This document shows, piece by piece, positions 12,439-24,535 of a stretch of DNA of 64,000 nucleotides. Where the stretch lies: NCBI GenBank assembly GCA_000697475.1, contig JNEU01000777.1, forward strand, positions 222,427-286,426, read 5' to 3'. The position numbers were made by a program, and so were the translations under genes. Within the stretch, counting starts at the first letter, position 1, and every line of letters begins with the position of its first letter. The notes beneath the pieces are model-generated. The model worked only from the letters and a program-made list of their open reading frames with translations, searched no databases and was not told the origin of the DNA. The DNA comes from Lichtheimia corymbifera B2541 (lineage: Eukaryota; Mucoromycota; Mucoromycetes; Mucorales; Lichtheimiaceae).

Positions 12439-13148
12439 GCAATGTCATTTCCTTGTTATCTTATGTAAATTATCCAAGCGTACATAACTCCCTCCCATGC
12501 TTTAAATCTCCAACATGTCAAACACGCACACGCACACACATATATATATACATCTTTTCAATCACCATTTTTTCCTTGTTATTGTGTCTTTATTGATGAG
12601 CGATGAAAATAATAACAAAGGCTGTCGAATCTTAAGGCAGCATGATATATGCAACATTGCAATTACGTATGTCATTCATAAGCTATTCATCTCAGAGTTC
12701 CAAGATTCTATCATCAGCAATCGGAGGTGGATGATCATGTGGTGTGATCTCGGGATGAGCGGGTTTTTTCTCCTCCTGTTGAACCTGGAGCTAGCCCATA
12801 TGATAGATCGTCGTCGGGTGTCGGTATTCATTCTTCTATGTCTCCCGTCGATCCTTCTCCATTCATGGTCACAATAACAATCATCCTATATTTTGAACCG
12901 GTAGGAAGAAAAATAAACAATGAATGCATCTCAAGCCAAGGGCCATGTCCTCAGGGCAATTCTTCCCACCCTACAAGTCTCATGATATACCACACACACA
13001 CACCATCCAAATTTGATAGAATAAAAACCATCCACAGCTGTCTTCATCACACACCACATGCTGTCATTCAACATAAAGTTTCATGTGCAGGCCCGTAACG
13101 AAAAAGGAAATTGAATTAAAAATGTATATACAATACACAAAGGTTTCT
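12439..13148. other. Intergenic between convergent genes
   Basis: 3' flanks of the C2H2 gene and the SAICAR synthetase gene. A short (CA)n/(TA)n tract lies at 12,525-12,550. I see no supported gene. Confidence 0.5.
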
Positions 13149-14327
13149 TTACAAGGTAATTTGATTGCCTGTCAATAGAGTATACACCTCCTTGTACTTG
13201 TCCAAGGTCTTCTCGGTCACTTCGGATGGCAACTCGATGCTGGTCTTTTTGTCAAAGTTGATGGATTCAAGGTAGTTGCGCACGATTTGCTTGTCAAAGC
13301 TTTCTTGACCACGGCCAGCTTCATACTTGTTGGCAGGCCAGAAACGAGAGGAATCTATTAAATCCCGATTCAGCCATTAGCATATGCCTTTTCCAAAACA
13401 CACACCCCACATTATCATTTCCTTTCCAGTATATCCCGATGCCCATCTGTAACAAATACACACTTACCAGGGGTCAAGACCTCATCTACCAGCACGAGGT
13501 TGTTGTTCTCATCCAATCCAAATTCAAACTTGGTGTCGGCAATAATGATTCCCTTTTCAGCAGCATATTCACTGGCTTTGGTGTACAAGTTGATAGCAGC
13601 GTTGGTAACCTTAGCAGCCAATTCCGCATCACCCAAGATCTCGGCCATCTTTGAAGGATGAATGTTTTCATCTACGTAATGGCTAACCTTAGTGTCATAT
13701 CCTTCATCCGCCATCATGATCTTACCATGATCACCAATCTCAGCCTTGGTGCTTGGGGTAAATAAGACAGAAGGCAACTTTTGGCTTTCAACGAGACCTT
13801 CAGGAAGCTGAATGTCGCAAATGGTACCCTTGCGCTTGTATTCGGCCCAACCAGAACCGGTGATATAACCACGAACGATGGCTTCAACAGGGAGCACACG
13901 CATCTTTTTCACGAGGATGGAACGGCCTTCAAGTTGATCACGGTATTTCTGAACGTTGGCAGGCATCTTGTCAAAGTCGGCTGTGATCAGGTGATTGGGC
14001 AAGACGTCGCCAAGCAAATCAAACCAAAACAAGGATACTTGAGTCAACACTTTGCCCTTGCCAGGAATAGGCTAGATTGCTTATCAATATATGCACACAA
14101 GTATCTATCGAAAAAGACTTACGTTCTTCATAATGACATCGAAAGCTGAAAGACGATCGGTGGCCACGAAAAGGAGCGACTTGTCATCGACCTCGTAAAG
14201 ATCACGCACCTTGCCACGAGCAACGAGCTTCAAATCAGGACAATCACTACGCGATTGGCAAGAGTCAATAATAGTCAATGGCGAAAATAAATGGGAGAAT
14301 GAGCCTATACCTTGACAAAAGAGCCAT
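13149..14327 (-). CDS. ADE1: SAICAR synthetase (phosphoribosylaminoimidazole-succinocarboxamide synthase)
   Basis: Purine-biosynthesis enzyme joining CAIR and aspartate with ATP to give SAICAR; cytosolic. Four exons on the minus strand: 14327-14311 (17 nt), 14246-14123, 14071-13468 and 13354-13149, giving 951 nt, or 316 aa, close to the yeast Ade1 length. Diagnostic stretches are [60 protein letters not shown] and [16 protein letters not shown], the last completed across the final intron. The tiny first exon (MALLS) is the only reading that keeps the frame into [14 protein letters not shown]; the longer open frame upstream of it contradicts the acceptor phase. It is a stand-alone enzyme, as in other fungi. 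Confidence 0.93.
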
Positions 14328-15840
14328 AATGGGGAATATATGCGTTTATGCAAAGCAGAGATATGATGCGCGGGGGGTGGAAAGGGACCCTGCCTGTCAA
14401 TTGAGATTTCTCTTGTTCCATCAGTAGTGGCTTATCCCATCTCTAAATCTGTGCAACCCATTCATTGCATGACATGCCCAAAGAAAGCCATTATAGCATA
14501 TTATGATAAGCAACAACATGCGCATTAAATCCAAGTTGCTTTATTGATGACAAAATGAGCTTCAATGACAGCCCGTGTTCATGGCAGTGATACCTACGCT
14601 GCATGGAAGGTAACCATGTTGCTTTGTGAAACACACGGGTTAAGCCGGACACACCACAATCGCATCGTTTTTACTCCTTGCTGCTGCTGTTGTTGCTTTT
14701 GCTGCTAATGAAAATGAATGAATGACTACCATGAATGTTCAATTACCAAATCCAATACCAATTGCTATTGGTTTCCATCACCGCCAAGGAGTCAAAAGAG
14801 GGGAGGGGGACAAGTTGATATATTAGTTACATTTAGTGATGATGAAAGCACTGAGAAAGGAGAAGAGCGTGTTGTTGCCATTGACCACTGTGTATATGCG
14901 AAATGTCTCGCCCAATTGCTCCGAGGTGGACAATGCAATATAACGCAACGATATATTTAGTAGGACCACGCCACATTATGTTATACAAAGGAAGGGATCG
15001 ATGAGTATGAGAAAAAACCACAGGGCTGGTGCCGCTGTCAAAAGAAACTCAGTCCACAATAGATGTGGTGGCTGCCAAAAATATGTTATTCAGGAGCAAG
15101 GGGGGCCAAAAGTAAAATGGCGGGGAGAAGCCTGCTTTGGGTCTCGCCTGCTGTCGGAAGGAAAAAAGTTTCAACATGTTGATATGCAATTACATGTCTA
15201 CTGGATCCTGTTTTCACCCTCCAATGGTGGAATTGCATTGCTTTTTGAATACCTTTTTGCTATGTACTCTCATTTTAAAAGTCAATTGAGCAGGTTCGTC
15301 ATATACAGCAATAATAAGCGGGGGGCATGTGTATGTCGCGAGCAAGAATAGTACATATACAGTTAAAAATAGTCGAATTGGTAGCTGTTGTGCCATGATT
15401 GGGTTATGCCATGTTGTTCAAAAGGAAAAACGTTTGCTACTACTCGACAAAGCAAGCGTCTAATCTCCAAACAAGGAGAAATAAACCGCTACCCATTTTC
15501 CTGATAAAGGCATTTTAAGCAGACTTGGTGTTGCGTTGTAGTTGGATTCGTGCGACTTTATACTCATTGTGCAACAACACTCGGACAATCACCTTGTAAC
15601 TCAGTGAAAACAATTCCACCTTTCTATTTAAATAAGGCATTTTGTCGCTCCGGGAAAAGCTTATTAAATGTCACTATAGGCCTATCTTCCCATTTTCTCC
15701 TTTCTTTTTTTCCATCCACCTTTCTCTCGTGAATCAAATCCATTCCTTTCGTTGACGACCACACACACACACCTACAACTACTCTATCAACACCTAACTC
15801 CCTATAATCACTCGTTTCAACAAGGACATCCTCATCCAAA
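14328..15840. other. Intergenic, divergent promoters
   Basis: This lies between the SAICAR synthetase gene (-) and the GPI glycoprotein gene (+). Some short frames are open (14,718-14,960; 15,001-15,351), but none shows motifs or splice continuity. The 3' end is a strongly pyrimidine-rich leader (15,690-15,720). Confidence 0.45.
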
Positions 15841-17109
15841 ATGCCACGACTCTCCTCCCTTTTAATGACTGCAGGTGCATTATTGCTCGCTAGTCAGCAA
15901 GCACAAGCAGCCAACCAACGTGCTCAAGTCGTTGATGCAACCAACTTTTGTACGTTCTTGCCCCCTGTTGACGAAGCTGACCGAGAAATCTCGGATACCG
16001 AGTGGGATGCCCAAGCTTTTTGTATGGGTGATACACCTGAAGCTGAAAGTGCTGGATCCATTCCTGATGGTTTCATTCAATCTGCCCACTTTGTTGCAAC
16101 CGATGACTACGTTCAGATCACTGGTCAAATTGATCCCATCAAGGCTAACTTGGATATCAAGGACTGGGGAGGGTAAGTCAACGAATTCGACATTAACATA
16201 GAGTCAATCAATAATCATACCTAACATATCACTCCTTTGCCAATAGTCAATATGATGTCAAGGCACCTGATGGTTCCACATGTGCCGGTTGGAAGTATTA
16301 CGTTAACTTGATCGAGCCTGCAAGCTACACTTGGTGTATTCGTTGCTGCGTAAGTGATTCCAAAGAGTAATTTTATTACAAGCTATATATTAATACCTCT
16401 TTTTCGACGCTTTCAGAATAGCGAAACTTGGTGTAACCGTGGTATATCACAGAAGGGCTGTGAGCATATCATCCCTGGTGACTACAGTGGACCTATGGAT
16501 ACATCCATTACTGCTCCAGCTGGTGGCAGCGGAAGTGCTGCTAGCAATCCCACCACCAGTGCCCCTGCTACAACCAGCGATTCCAGTGATTCAAACTCCT
16601 CATCAGCTTCGCCAACATCTACTCCAACAAGCAGCAGCAGCAGTGGTGATGGTGATGCTGATAAGAATAACGGTAGCAGCGGCAACTCGTCCCCTTCATC
16701 TAGCAACAACCCATCCACCGGCAATGGTGATGGTGACAACAACGGCAACGGTGGTGATCAAAATGGTTCTAACGGTGCTGACAACGGCACCTCTGCTCAA
16801 CCATCAGCTGCTCAATCATCCGATAACGCCGATCCTAATGCATCTGCTGCTGCTTCATCATCGGATTCTGCAGCTAGTGTTGCTCCTTCATCCTCGATTG
16901 CAGTTTCTTCTTCAGCCGCAATTTCTTCCTCGTCTTCTCAACCAGCCCAATCATCTCCTGCTGCTAGTGCTTCTGACAACAATGCCCAAACATCTGAGAG
17001 CGTTACTGCCCAAGAGAATGATGATCAAGAAAGCAGTGCCAACATTATGGGCTATTCCTCGACATTGATCGTTTCGACTTTAGTGTTGGTCATGGCCATG
17101 TCTTTGTAG
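15841..17109 (+). CDS. Secreted GPI-anchored glycoprotein, 'macrophage-activating glycoprotein'-like family
   Basis: Predicted cell-wall or plasma-membrane surface protein. Three exons: 15841-16172, 16247-16349 and 16417-17109, giving 1128 nt, or 375 aa. There is an N-terminal signal peptide of about 22 residues (hydrophobic, ending AQAAN). The Cys-containing domain carries the family pattern NFCTFLPP, GFIQSAHFV, YVQITGQIDP, QYDVKAPDGSTCAG, YYVNLIEP, YTWCIRCC and IIPGDYSG. A ~190-residue Ser/Thr/Asn/Asp/Gly/Ala-rich stalk follows and is probably heavily O-glycosylated. A C-terminal hydrophobic tail (YSSTLIVSTLVLVMAMSL) fits a GPI-addition signal. The family name is historical and no biochemical activity is established that I know of. 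Long frames in other phases of the Ser-rich stalk are shadows. Confidence 0.85.
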
Positions 17110-18021
17110 TTGTATCCTGTGTCCTTTCAAGAATTCCTTCTCTCACTTTTCACTCATTTTACACGTCCCCGATTTCACACATCTCCTCGTGTCTACGCAT
17201 CAAGCAACAATGTGTCTCGTATTTCACCTTTTATACACCTTGTATTAATCTTCACTAAACACAAACATATTCCAGGTTATATACTCTTCATTGTTGATCT
17301 TGATCCAAAAGAAATCCAATTGAGCAAAATTTCTGTCCCCTTATACAAATGTACTTAAAACTCGCCTAATGAAATCCTACTATACACTGTTAAAGCGTTA
17401 CGTGATTGTGCAACACGCATCAAATGTATGTACAACATGCCAAGCTATTATCTCCGGCATGGGGTGTTTTGTATCTTTATTGGGAAAAGATGGATGCAAG
17501 AAAATTGGGAAAAAGTGAGCGTTCAATGATCAGGATGAAAAAGGAGGATGATGTTTAAAGCTTGTAACCAGGTACGTGGTATCCGCCCATCATCATTGCG
17601 AGAGCGTGTCGTTGTTGCATCCGATGATAGATTCTTTGTCGTGTCTTTCAAATCGCGACGCAAATCATACTTGACGGATTCCTTGTTATTGCCTGTATAG
17701 GTTGATGATATGTACTGCATAGCCCACAATCAATCACGGCACAGAAATACCCACGCCCACCGTGCAGATATAAACAAGATGAATGTTGTCGCCCCACACA
17801 CATTTCTTTCTTTCGATCAACATATCCCTCTTTGATTGCTGCCGCCTTCAAAGCCCTTGGCGAGCATCATTTTGAGGGTCCTTTATTTGAGCGATCCATG
17901 TGCTTTGTTTGTGATGAACGCTAAGGGTTCATTGTTATCCTAGGCCTTTCATTTTCCTTGTTGTCATTGTGATATTTGGTTCTTTCTATAAGGTAAACCT
18001 AATCACCTGTCTGGATGAAGC
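17110..18021. other. Intergenic
   Basis: 3' flank of the GPI glycoprotein gene, AT-rich. I see no supported gene. Confidence 0.45.
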
Positions 18022-19473
18022 ATGTATTCATATACATATTATGTTCCTTTCGATGTAGCTGTTTCGTGTGTTGCATCTGGAAAGCTGGATTGGGTGGCAT
18101 ATTGTACTACAGCCCCGCATGATCATCATTTGAGCTCATCAATGTTGTCTTCGTTTACTTTTCTTTCCGCCCTTTCAAACACGATCGCTCATGTTCAATC
18201 TGCAACTACTTTATTCTCCTCCATTGGAACCCTACTCTTCCCTCTGAATCCGTGGACATGCATGCGTGAAGACAATGGCAACTCAATCACAGTCAACACA
18301 CGACGTTTGACCACCGCATCTTGTACACTTGACAACGCCAACACGACGATATATGATGCACAGTGCTGGAGCGAGCTCGTAACCTGACAACATGGGAGGT
18401 TAATACAGTGGGTTGTTTTCAGCACTCGACGACGACTCAATCCAAGCAGCATGATCGCAACAGGTTGTGGAACCATCATCGCAACAGGCTGTGGAACAAC
18501 CAACCACCACTCCACCATTTTCACCAATCGATCGCATGGAATACACGTTAACTCCAATAAGAAGCTTGTTGTTATGAGGTAAAGTTCAATCATGTTGATA
18601 TAAGCACCTGGTACCAATCTTTTTTACTATGTAGCCAAGACGGTGATTCAAAATGGAGATGTTATCTACGTACGGCATGTGCAGATAAAGTTGCCATTCT
18701 AAAACGCATGGCTGTCGGGAACATCGAAAGACGACAACATCAGAAGAGGCTCATAATACATCACAAGTTGTAAGTCATGGGAAGCTGCTAAGCATCTACA
18801 TTGCCTTATTAACATGTGTCATTTTCATATGTAGCGCTGAATCTGATGAATTACGAGATAATCCAGGGAGCCCACAACGATGAATATACAGCACATTGGA
18901 GACTTCATCTGAGAGCACCAAACGACAGACGAAAGCAAATGGAGCTATCAATCATGGTGTGTTGGTCTCACGGCGTTCAAGGCCGACATGCACCTGGCAT
19001 TGCAACATTTTGCCCCAAGAGCAAGTGATGGAGCACACATAGCCATTTGCACAAGCTCCACGAGGTAAGCTATACATCTATGTTATTCAAGGGCTTATCA
19101 TGGTGCTAATAATTTCTTTATTATGCACATAAATATTGGCCATGGATGCCCAAAGCTTCAAGAAACATGGGATGATGCGGTGGCAAGGGCCAACACAAAG
19201 GGAGCTGGCCTCACATCCGAGCAAACTGCCAATAACAAGCTTGGAAGACCAGTGAAAGGCTGCTCGGAGAAACCCAGTTCTCTGGAAGCCATCAATAAGG
19301 GATCAAGTCAGATCTTTCTGTCCCAGTTGCAAGATTACTCAGAGAAGGGGACAACGGCCCAAAGTCAAAACACGTGCTTATTCATGGACACGGCAGCTCG
19401 AACCGCTTTTACCTTGGATATGTCATCATCAGGAGATTACCGAAAGAATGTCAACTTCTTCAGGGCGTTTTGA
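18022..19473 (+). pseudogene. Possible decayed or unresolved multi-exon gene
   Basis: I do not recognise a family. Several open segments are flanked by plausible splice sites in matching phase. The frame up to 18578 ends LVVMR at a GTAAAG donor; 18635-18769 (135 nt) continues it from a TATGTAG acceptor (SQDGDSKWRCYLRTACADK onward, basic, ending HHKL) to a GTAAGT donor; then 18836 onward follows a CATATGTAG acceptor. That segment is open in pieces of all three frames but closed over its full length in each. A donor-like AG/GTAAGC follows at about 19063, and an open frame runs 19123-19473. The pattern fits a gene broken by frameshifts, or an old mobile-element gene. It could also be chance. Confidence 0.25.
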
Positions 19474-20104
19474 ATCAAGACACAAGCAAGTACGAGGGTC
19501 AATGATCAAAAGGAGAAAAGGGCTTCATCATCAAGTGGGATTATCTAATGTCCAAAGCCAACCGATACGCATCGCTCATGCCCTCTTGACTAGAGTATAT
19601 GTTGTTTTATTGTCAGGGAGAAATCATCCTATGTCTATAATAATATCTTGGAGCTTATTCATATATCTTATGGTTGGGAATATGGTTGGATGGGTGTGTG
19701 GTATCCTAGGCAACCACAATCTAATATAGTCCGACTGGAGTGGGTTGGTTGGTGGGGGGAATGCGAGGCACCCAAATGGGAACCCAATGCTGCTGCCAAT
19801 GATAATCTCCCTCTCTTACATCTTGTACGTATATCACAGGCAATATTCCCAAAGGGCGTGGATGGATGGATGGATGAGAGCAAAGGATGGATGTTATATC
19901 AACGGATGCATACGCAAAAGACAACGATAAGATGAATGGATGAAATGGATGCATCTTACGAGAAACCACCAATACACCACCAGACCACCATGCGCACCAT
20001 TGGATAGCTCATTCCTTCTCACCTCGTTCAACCCCATTCACGCCACCTTTCATATATATATATTTATTCAATGCTGACTTGTATATTATCTACAGTTGAA
20101 CGAC

Positions 20105-20832
20105 ATGGCTTCTCACAAGATCACCAAGGTTGCTGGTGCACAGGCCACTAACGAATTCGAGCTTTCTGTTGCTCAAGCTCTCGTCGACTTGGAGAACAAC
20201 GTTGCCGAGCTCAAGAAGGACTTGCGTCCTCTTCAAATCACTGCTGCCAAGGAGGTATGTTTTTGTTGTTGGCTGGGGGCTCTCAAAAGGGACACCCTTT
20301 GTAATAATAGTGGATATATGTTGTATAGGTTGAAGTTGGCAGTGGCAAGAAGGCTATTGTTATCTTCGTGCCTGTCCCCACCCAAAAGGCATGGAACAAG
20401 GTCCAAGCTCGTGTTACTCGTGAGCTCGAGAAGAAGTTCTCTGATCGCCAAGTTGTCTTTGTTGCCCAACGTCGCGTCCTTCCTGTTCCTAGCCGTCGTT
20501 CCAACCCCAAGCAACCTCGTCCCAGATCTCGCACTTTGACCGCTGTCCACGATGCCATCCTTGAGGACCTTGCTCACCCCTCTGAAATCGTTGCCAAGCG
20601 CACCCGCGTTGCAGTTGATGGCTCCAAGACCATCCGAGTGTAAGTGTCTTAAAGAAAAGCGATGATGATGGTATAAACAATCGATCTCTGATGTATGTTT
20701 TATTGTAGTTTCTTGGATCCCAAGGATGCCACCTCCCTCGAGTACAAGCTTGACACCTTCTCTGCTGTCTACAAGAAGCTCACTGGCAAGGCTGTTGTGT
20801 TTGAGTTTGCTGCCAATGCTGATTTGATCTAA
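20105..20832 (+). CDS. RPS7: 40S ribosomal protein eS7
   Basis: Small-subunit ribosomal protein. Three exons: 20105-20254, 20329-20639 and 20709-20832, giving 585 nt, or 194 aa, the usual length. The N-terminus MASHKITKV is followed by the typical [49 protein letters not shown] and [16 protein letters not shown], with the C-terminal [10 protein letters not shown]. Codon use is strongly biased toward C-ending codons, unlike most neighbours and as expected of a highly expressed gene. A TTATCTACAG just before the start codon suggests that a 5' UTR intron may end there. Confidence 0.95.
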
Positions 20833-21478
20833 ACAGTATAAACAATATGGAGCCATGTATCATATCCTGTCAATTCCAGCTACTATGTAATTGTTCTTCT
20901 TGCTGATGATATCAACATGTATGTGTTTGGAGACAAATATGGGTGCTGTGCAAGAGAGAGGCAATGTGTATTTGTTTGTTTGGGGGTCACAAGGTTGCAA
21001 TACAAGAAAGCTGTCAACTCTGTAACAGCCACATTTTAAAGTGCTCGCTTTGGTGACATGGCGTGTGTTTGGTCGATAGCTTAATCACAATACTTGACAG
21101 TGCACGCGTGCACGCACTGCGCATGAATAGAGAAAAATGGATTGATTAACAATCGTCATCTACTCGACTCCGCTTATAACAAGTTATATTATGCATATTT
21201 TCATTACCTGCACACAGCCGATCACACAAAAAGTGTAGGCTTGCATAAGGCCCGTGTTTCTTCCGAACAAGCATTGGAACAAACATTGACAGAGGGGGGC
21301 AAACGCGTCAATTTGTGTACAAGTTGGAATTTGGACCGACAAGCAGATTGCTGATATCACGTTGATATTGAATGCACGTATATCTCGATAGACAGAATTG
21401 CTGATCACGTATATATAAAAGGTGTCATGAATTTTTTTACCAGAATATTCATTCATACCTTATCACTTTTATCTCCTT
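20833..21478. other. Intergenic with promoter of the chitin deacetylase
   Basis: eS7 3' flank followed by the chitin deacetylase promoter, which holds the TATA box at 21,412. I see no additional gene. Confidence 0.5.
21412..21419 (+). promoter_or_regulatory. TATA box of the chitin deacetylase gene
   Basis: TATATAAA lies 67 bp before the start codon, followed by an AT-rich leader. The position is typical of the TATA-containing genes in this window. Confidence 0.5.
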
Positions 21479-22653
21479 ATGAAGCAAGCCTATCTTATCC
21501 CGTTGTTCCTTGCATTGCTTGGTCAATCTGGTGTCTTAGCCCAAGGTGATGCCGAGGATGTTGTGGTGCCACAAAACCGTGAATGGCTTGCCGAAGTGGA
21601 CATGTCAAGTGTACCCGATATCCCATTACGTCCTGTTGGTTCGGGTATCTGTGAAGATGTAGCATGCGATGGTCCAGAAAATGATGAATGCTTTGAATCA
21701 TGCGGTAACACACCTGGTGAAGAAGACATCTATGGTTGTCCACGCGATCATACATGGGCATTGTCTTTTGATGATGGCCCTAGCGAGTATACACATGAGC
21801 TCCTTGATTTATTGGAAGAGCACGACATCAAGGCCACTTTTTGTGTTATGGGCTCACATGTCATCAAGTATCCTGATGTTCTACAACGTGCATATGAAGC
21901 TGGTCACCAAATCGCATCGCACACCTACTCTCACCCTCACTTGATGAGCCTTACCAACGAGGAAATCATCTACGAGATCAAGGCAACTGAAAAGGAAATT
22001 GAAAAGGCCATTGGTATCCGCCCAAAGTACGTACGACCTCCATTCGGTGAAGCTGATAATCGTGTCAAGGCATTATTGCGTTCGATGGGATACAAGATTT
22101 TGCTCTGGAACGTGGACCCTACTGATTATGATGTCTACATGTTGCCTGATGCTTCCAAGAAGATCCGTGGCGCATTCAAGAGCGCTGCTTCTGGTGTTGA
22201 TACTGGTCTTAACCCACACGAGGATCCTGGTTTCATTAGCTTGCAACATGGTAGGTTTAATTTTGGCATTTTGAAATGTATGATGGCTGACATCAATTAT
22301 TAGATTTGTACAACCAATCTATCGCTCAGGTGCCCCACATTATCAAGTATCTCAAGCAACGTGGTTACAGTTTCTCCACTGCTGCAGAATGCTTGGATGA
22401 CGATGAACCCCATGAATTACTTGATGAAGAATTGATTGCTGCCCAAAGCGCAAAGACCACCAATGCTACCGTATCAGCATCATCAAGCGCTAGCGAGGAT
22501 GCATCCTCTTCTACATCTGCTACCAGCAGTGCTTTCAACAAGGCACCAAACAACCACAAGGCTGCCACTACATCAGGTGCCAACGCTGTTGTAGCTGCCA
22601 CCAAATCCGGCTTTGCTCTCGCTATGCTGATGCTGGGTGCCATGTTCTTTTAA
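21479..22653 (+). CDS. GPI-anchored chitin deacetylase (polysaccharide deacetylase, CE4)
   Basis: Predicted wall enzyme that removes acetyl groups from chitin to make chitosan, a major wall polymer in Mucoromycota. Two exons: 21479-22250 and 22304-22653, giving 1122 nt, or 373 aa. There is a signal peptide of about 21 residues. All five NodB motifs are visible: TWALSFDDGPSEYT (catalytic base and metal Asp), ASHTYSHPHL (metal histidines), RPPFGEADN, LLWNVDPTDYD, and FISLQHD completed across the intron. A Ser/Ala/Thr stalk and a hydrophobic C-terminus (GFALAMLMLGAMFF) suggest GPI anchoring. A short Cys-rich segment (CEDVACDGPENDECFESC) precedes the domain. It sits on the same strand as the GPI glycoprotein 5 kb upstream, but eS7 lies between them. 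Confidence 0.92.
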
Positions 22654-23587
22654 TTTCACACATATATAGGCATCATACTTTGTTCTCATCTATTCATTCT
22701 AGTTCATTCTTTCCCTAGTCGTTCATTTGTTCATTCTGCATTCTGCATTCATCCCATACACCCCAATGAAAAATAGAGAGTAACGGATGTTACCCAACAG
22801 CCGTTTTAATCACCGCACAATAATCTGAAGAATGTATATACTATGCATAAATGGCTCGTATTACTGCAAAACGGGATTGATGATAATGTATTCTCAATTG
22901 CAAGTATCGCGTTATGCTTCTGTGATTGTGTGAAGTAGAATATTCTAACAATGAGTGGGGGCTATGAAGGATGATGGTATATAGGCTGAGCTGTGTTTTG
23001 TCTTCTTGCAGGCACCCGCATATGGTCCCCAAATCCAGTACACTGAAATTGCCATTCATATGCTCGACTCTTCGTGTGTGGTCGTGCGCTCATAGTGTGC
23101 CTTGTAAAAGTTTGAGGATGATGGTATATTGTAATAAGAACCAAGTGATCATGTTTGGTCTTGGATTGTGCATGTAGTACCCTAGGGCTAAGCGAAGAAG
23201 TAACAACGATTAGCTCACATAGCAAGTTATACAAAGAATCTGCATGTACATACATGATGCGCACTCTTCAGATGGGCTCTTATCTTGCTCGAACTGCCAT
23301 TGTTTTACATCCTTGGTCAGGGTACCTTATTTGTAATAATACCGGATTTAGACTACCCAATGCGATCAGGATATATATTCGCCGTCACGTACCTCTTTGT
23401 GTTTAATTAAACGCGATAACTTGGCATGAACACGGTGGTGTCGAGCACGGTTGCAACGAATCCTCCTCTACGCATATATCTTAATGAATAACAAAGATGG
23501 CCATATCATCCACCAGACTTACATTGCGCGCGTACATGTGGCCTTTCAAGCACCGCTGTCATCTTCATTCTCTGTGCACTGCCCTCG
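22654..23587. other. Intergenic
   Basis: 3' flank of the chitin deacetylase, AT-rich. No supported gene. Confidence 0.45.
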
Positions 23588-24535
23588 TCATCCACATGGC
23601 TGCCCTCTTGATCTGAGTTCCTCACGCTCCACCAAAGTATGGTCGTCCTCCTCATATCGGTAATTGCGAATAGCAACCTCGGCATACTGATGACACCATT
23701 CGAAACAAGCCAACGTCCATTTCTTGATGCTCCGTGTATTCCATCCACCTGTTCCTGGATCTTGTAGATCACCATCCATATCAGCTGTAATCACGCTGCT
23801 TGCGATCCCATGTAGTAAGATATGATGGCCGTGTGCCATTGAATGCAGCATCCACCATGCCATGAATGTCACTCGGGGTGTGTGAACTTGCTCCAAAATT
23901 CTAAATCACAAATATCAATAATGAGAATATGCAGCAACACAAGAAGCGATACAAATAATTACGAACCTTTGGTAAATGCAAGTAGCTGCTTAATGTGGCG
24001 ATGTTGACTCCCAATACGTGCATAGCTTTCATAATCTTTGAGCACGATATCAATTGCACCACTACTACACCCCATTCCTATATATAGATACAATCAGATA
24101 CATAACGCTGGTTTCATTTTCACTATAGTATAAAGGATACCTTCATCATCCTATCGCTGGTGATATCGCGACGCCAATCTTCTTTGTGGGACTCAGATGT
24201 TGGTGTGATGGTAGGAATTGGTTGCTCCAGCGACGCCATCTTCATGTTGGGAAGGCTTAGATGACTAATCAAGTGGTTGGCCTCTGGTCTTGAAGGACGA
24301 ACGGTATCACCGGCTGCATTGATGAGTGTCGCTGTGCATAATTGCGCTTGAACACCCGCTTCCTTTGTGTAACAAAAATGAGCAAGAAGATAAAAGGCAA
24401 TGACCATCACCAAAAGACTTACACAGTGGTGCATTTAAATTCATTGATTAAGCCATCCCTTGAGAGTTCCTTGGGGATTTGAGTAGTACTGGAGATCATG
24501 AAGCCTAGTGGTGGGATCATCGCTCGATATGTCAT
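23588..24535 (-). CDS. Hypothetical multi-exon gene, structure uncertain
   Basis: I do not recognise a family. One self-consistent model has four exons: 24535-24425, 24362-24141, 24077-23967 and 23900-23781. All are multiples of three with phase-0 introns, 564 nt, or 187 aa, starting MTYRAMIPPLGF and ending WDRKQRDYS. Its donors GTGTAA, GTATCC and GTTCGT are weak. A rival reading of the last two exons in another phase is also protein-like, with IVLKDYESYARIGSQHRHIK then a frame open to 23588. Further upstream a frame with NELSYSHCSNEELCGRSAGF (about 24,650-24,540) runs into TAG just before the start, so this may be the tail of a longer gene broken by a stop. Expression data or a homologue would be needed to choose. 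Confidence 0.33.

Noticed and set aside
16439..17068. 209-codon open frame in another phase
   Set aside because: Shadow of the Ser/Asn-rich stalk of the GPI glycoprotein, caused by repetitive codons.
20233..20856. 207-codon open frame on the minus strand
   Set aside because: Antisense to eS7 and spanning its introns; no protein-like motifs.
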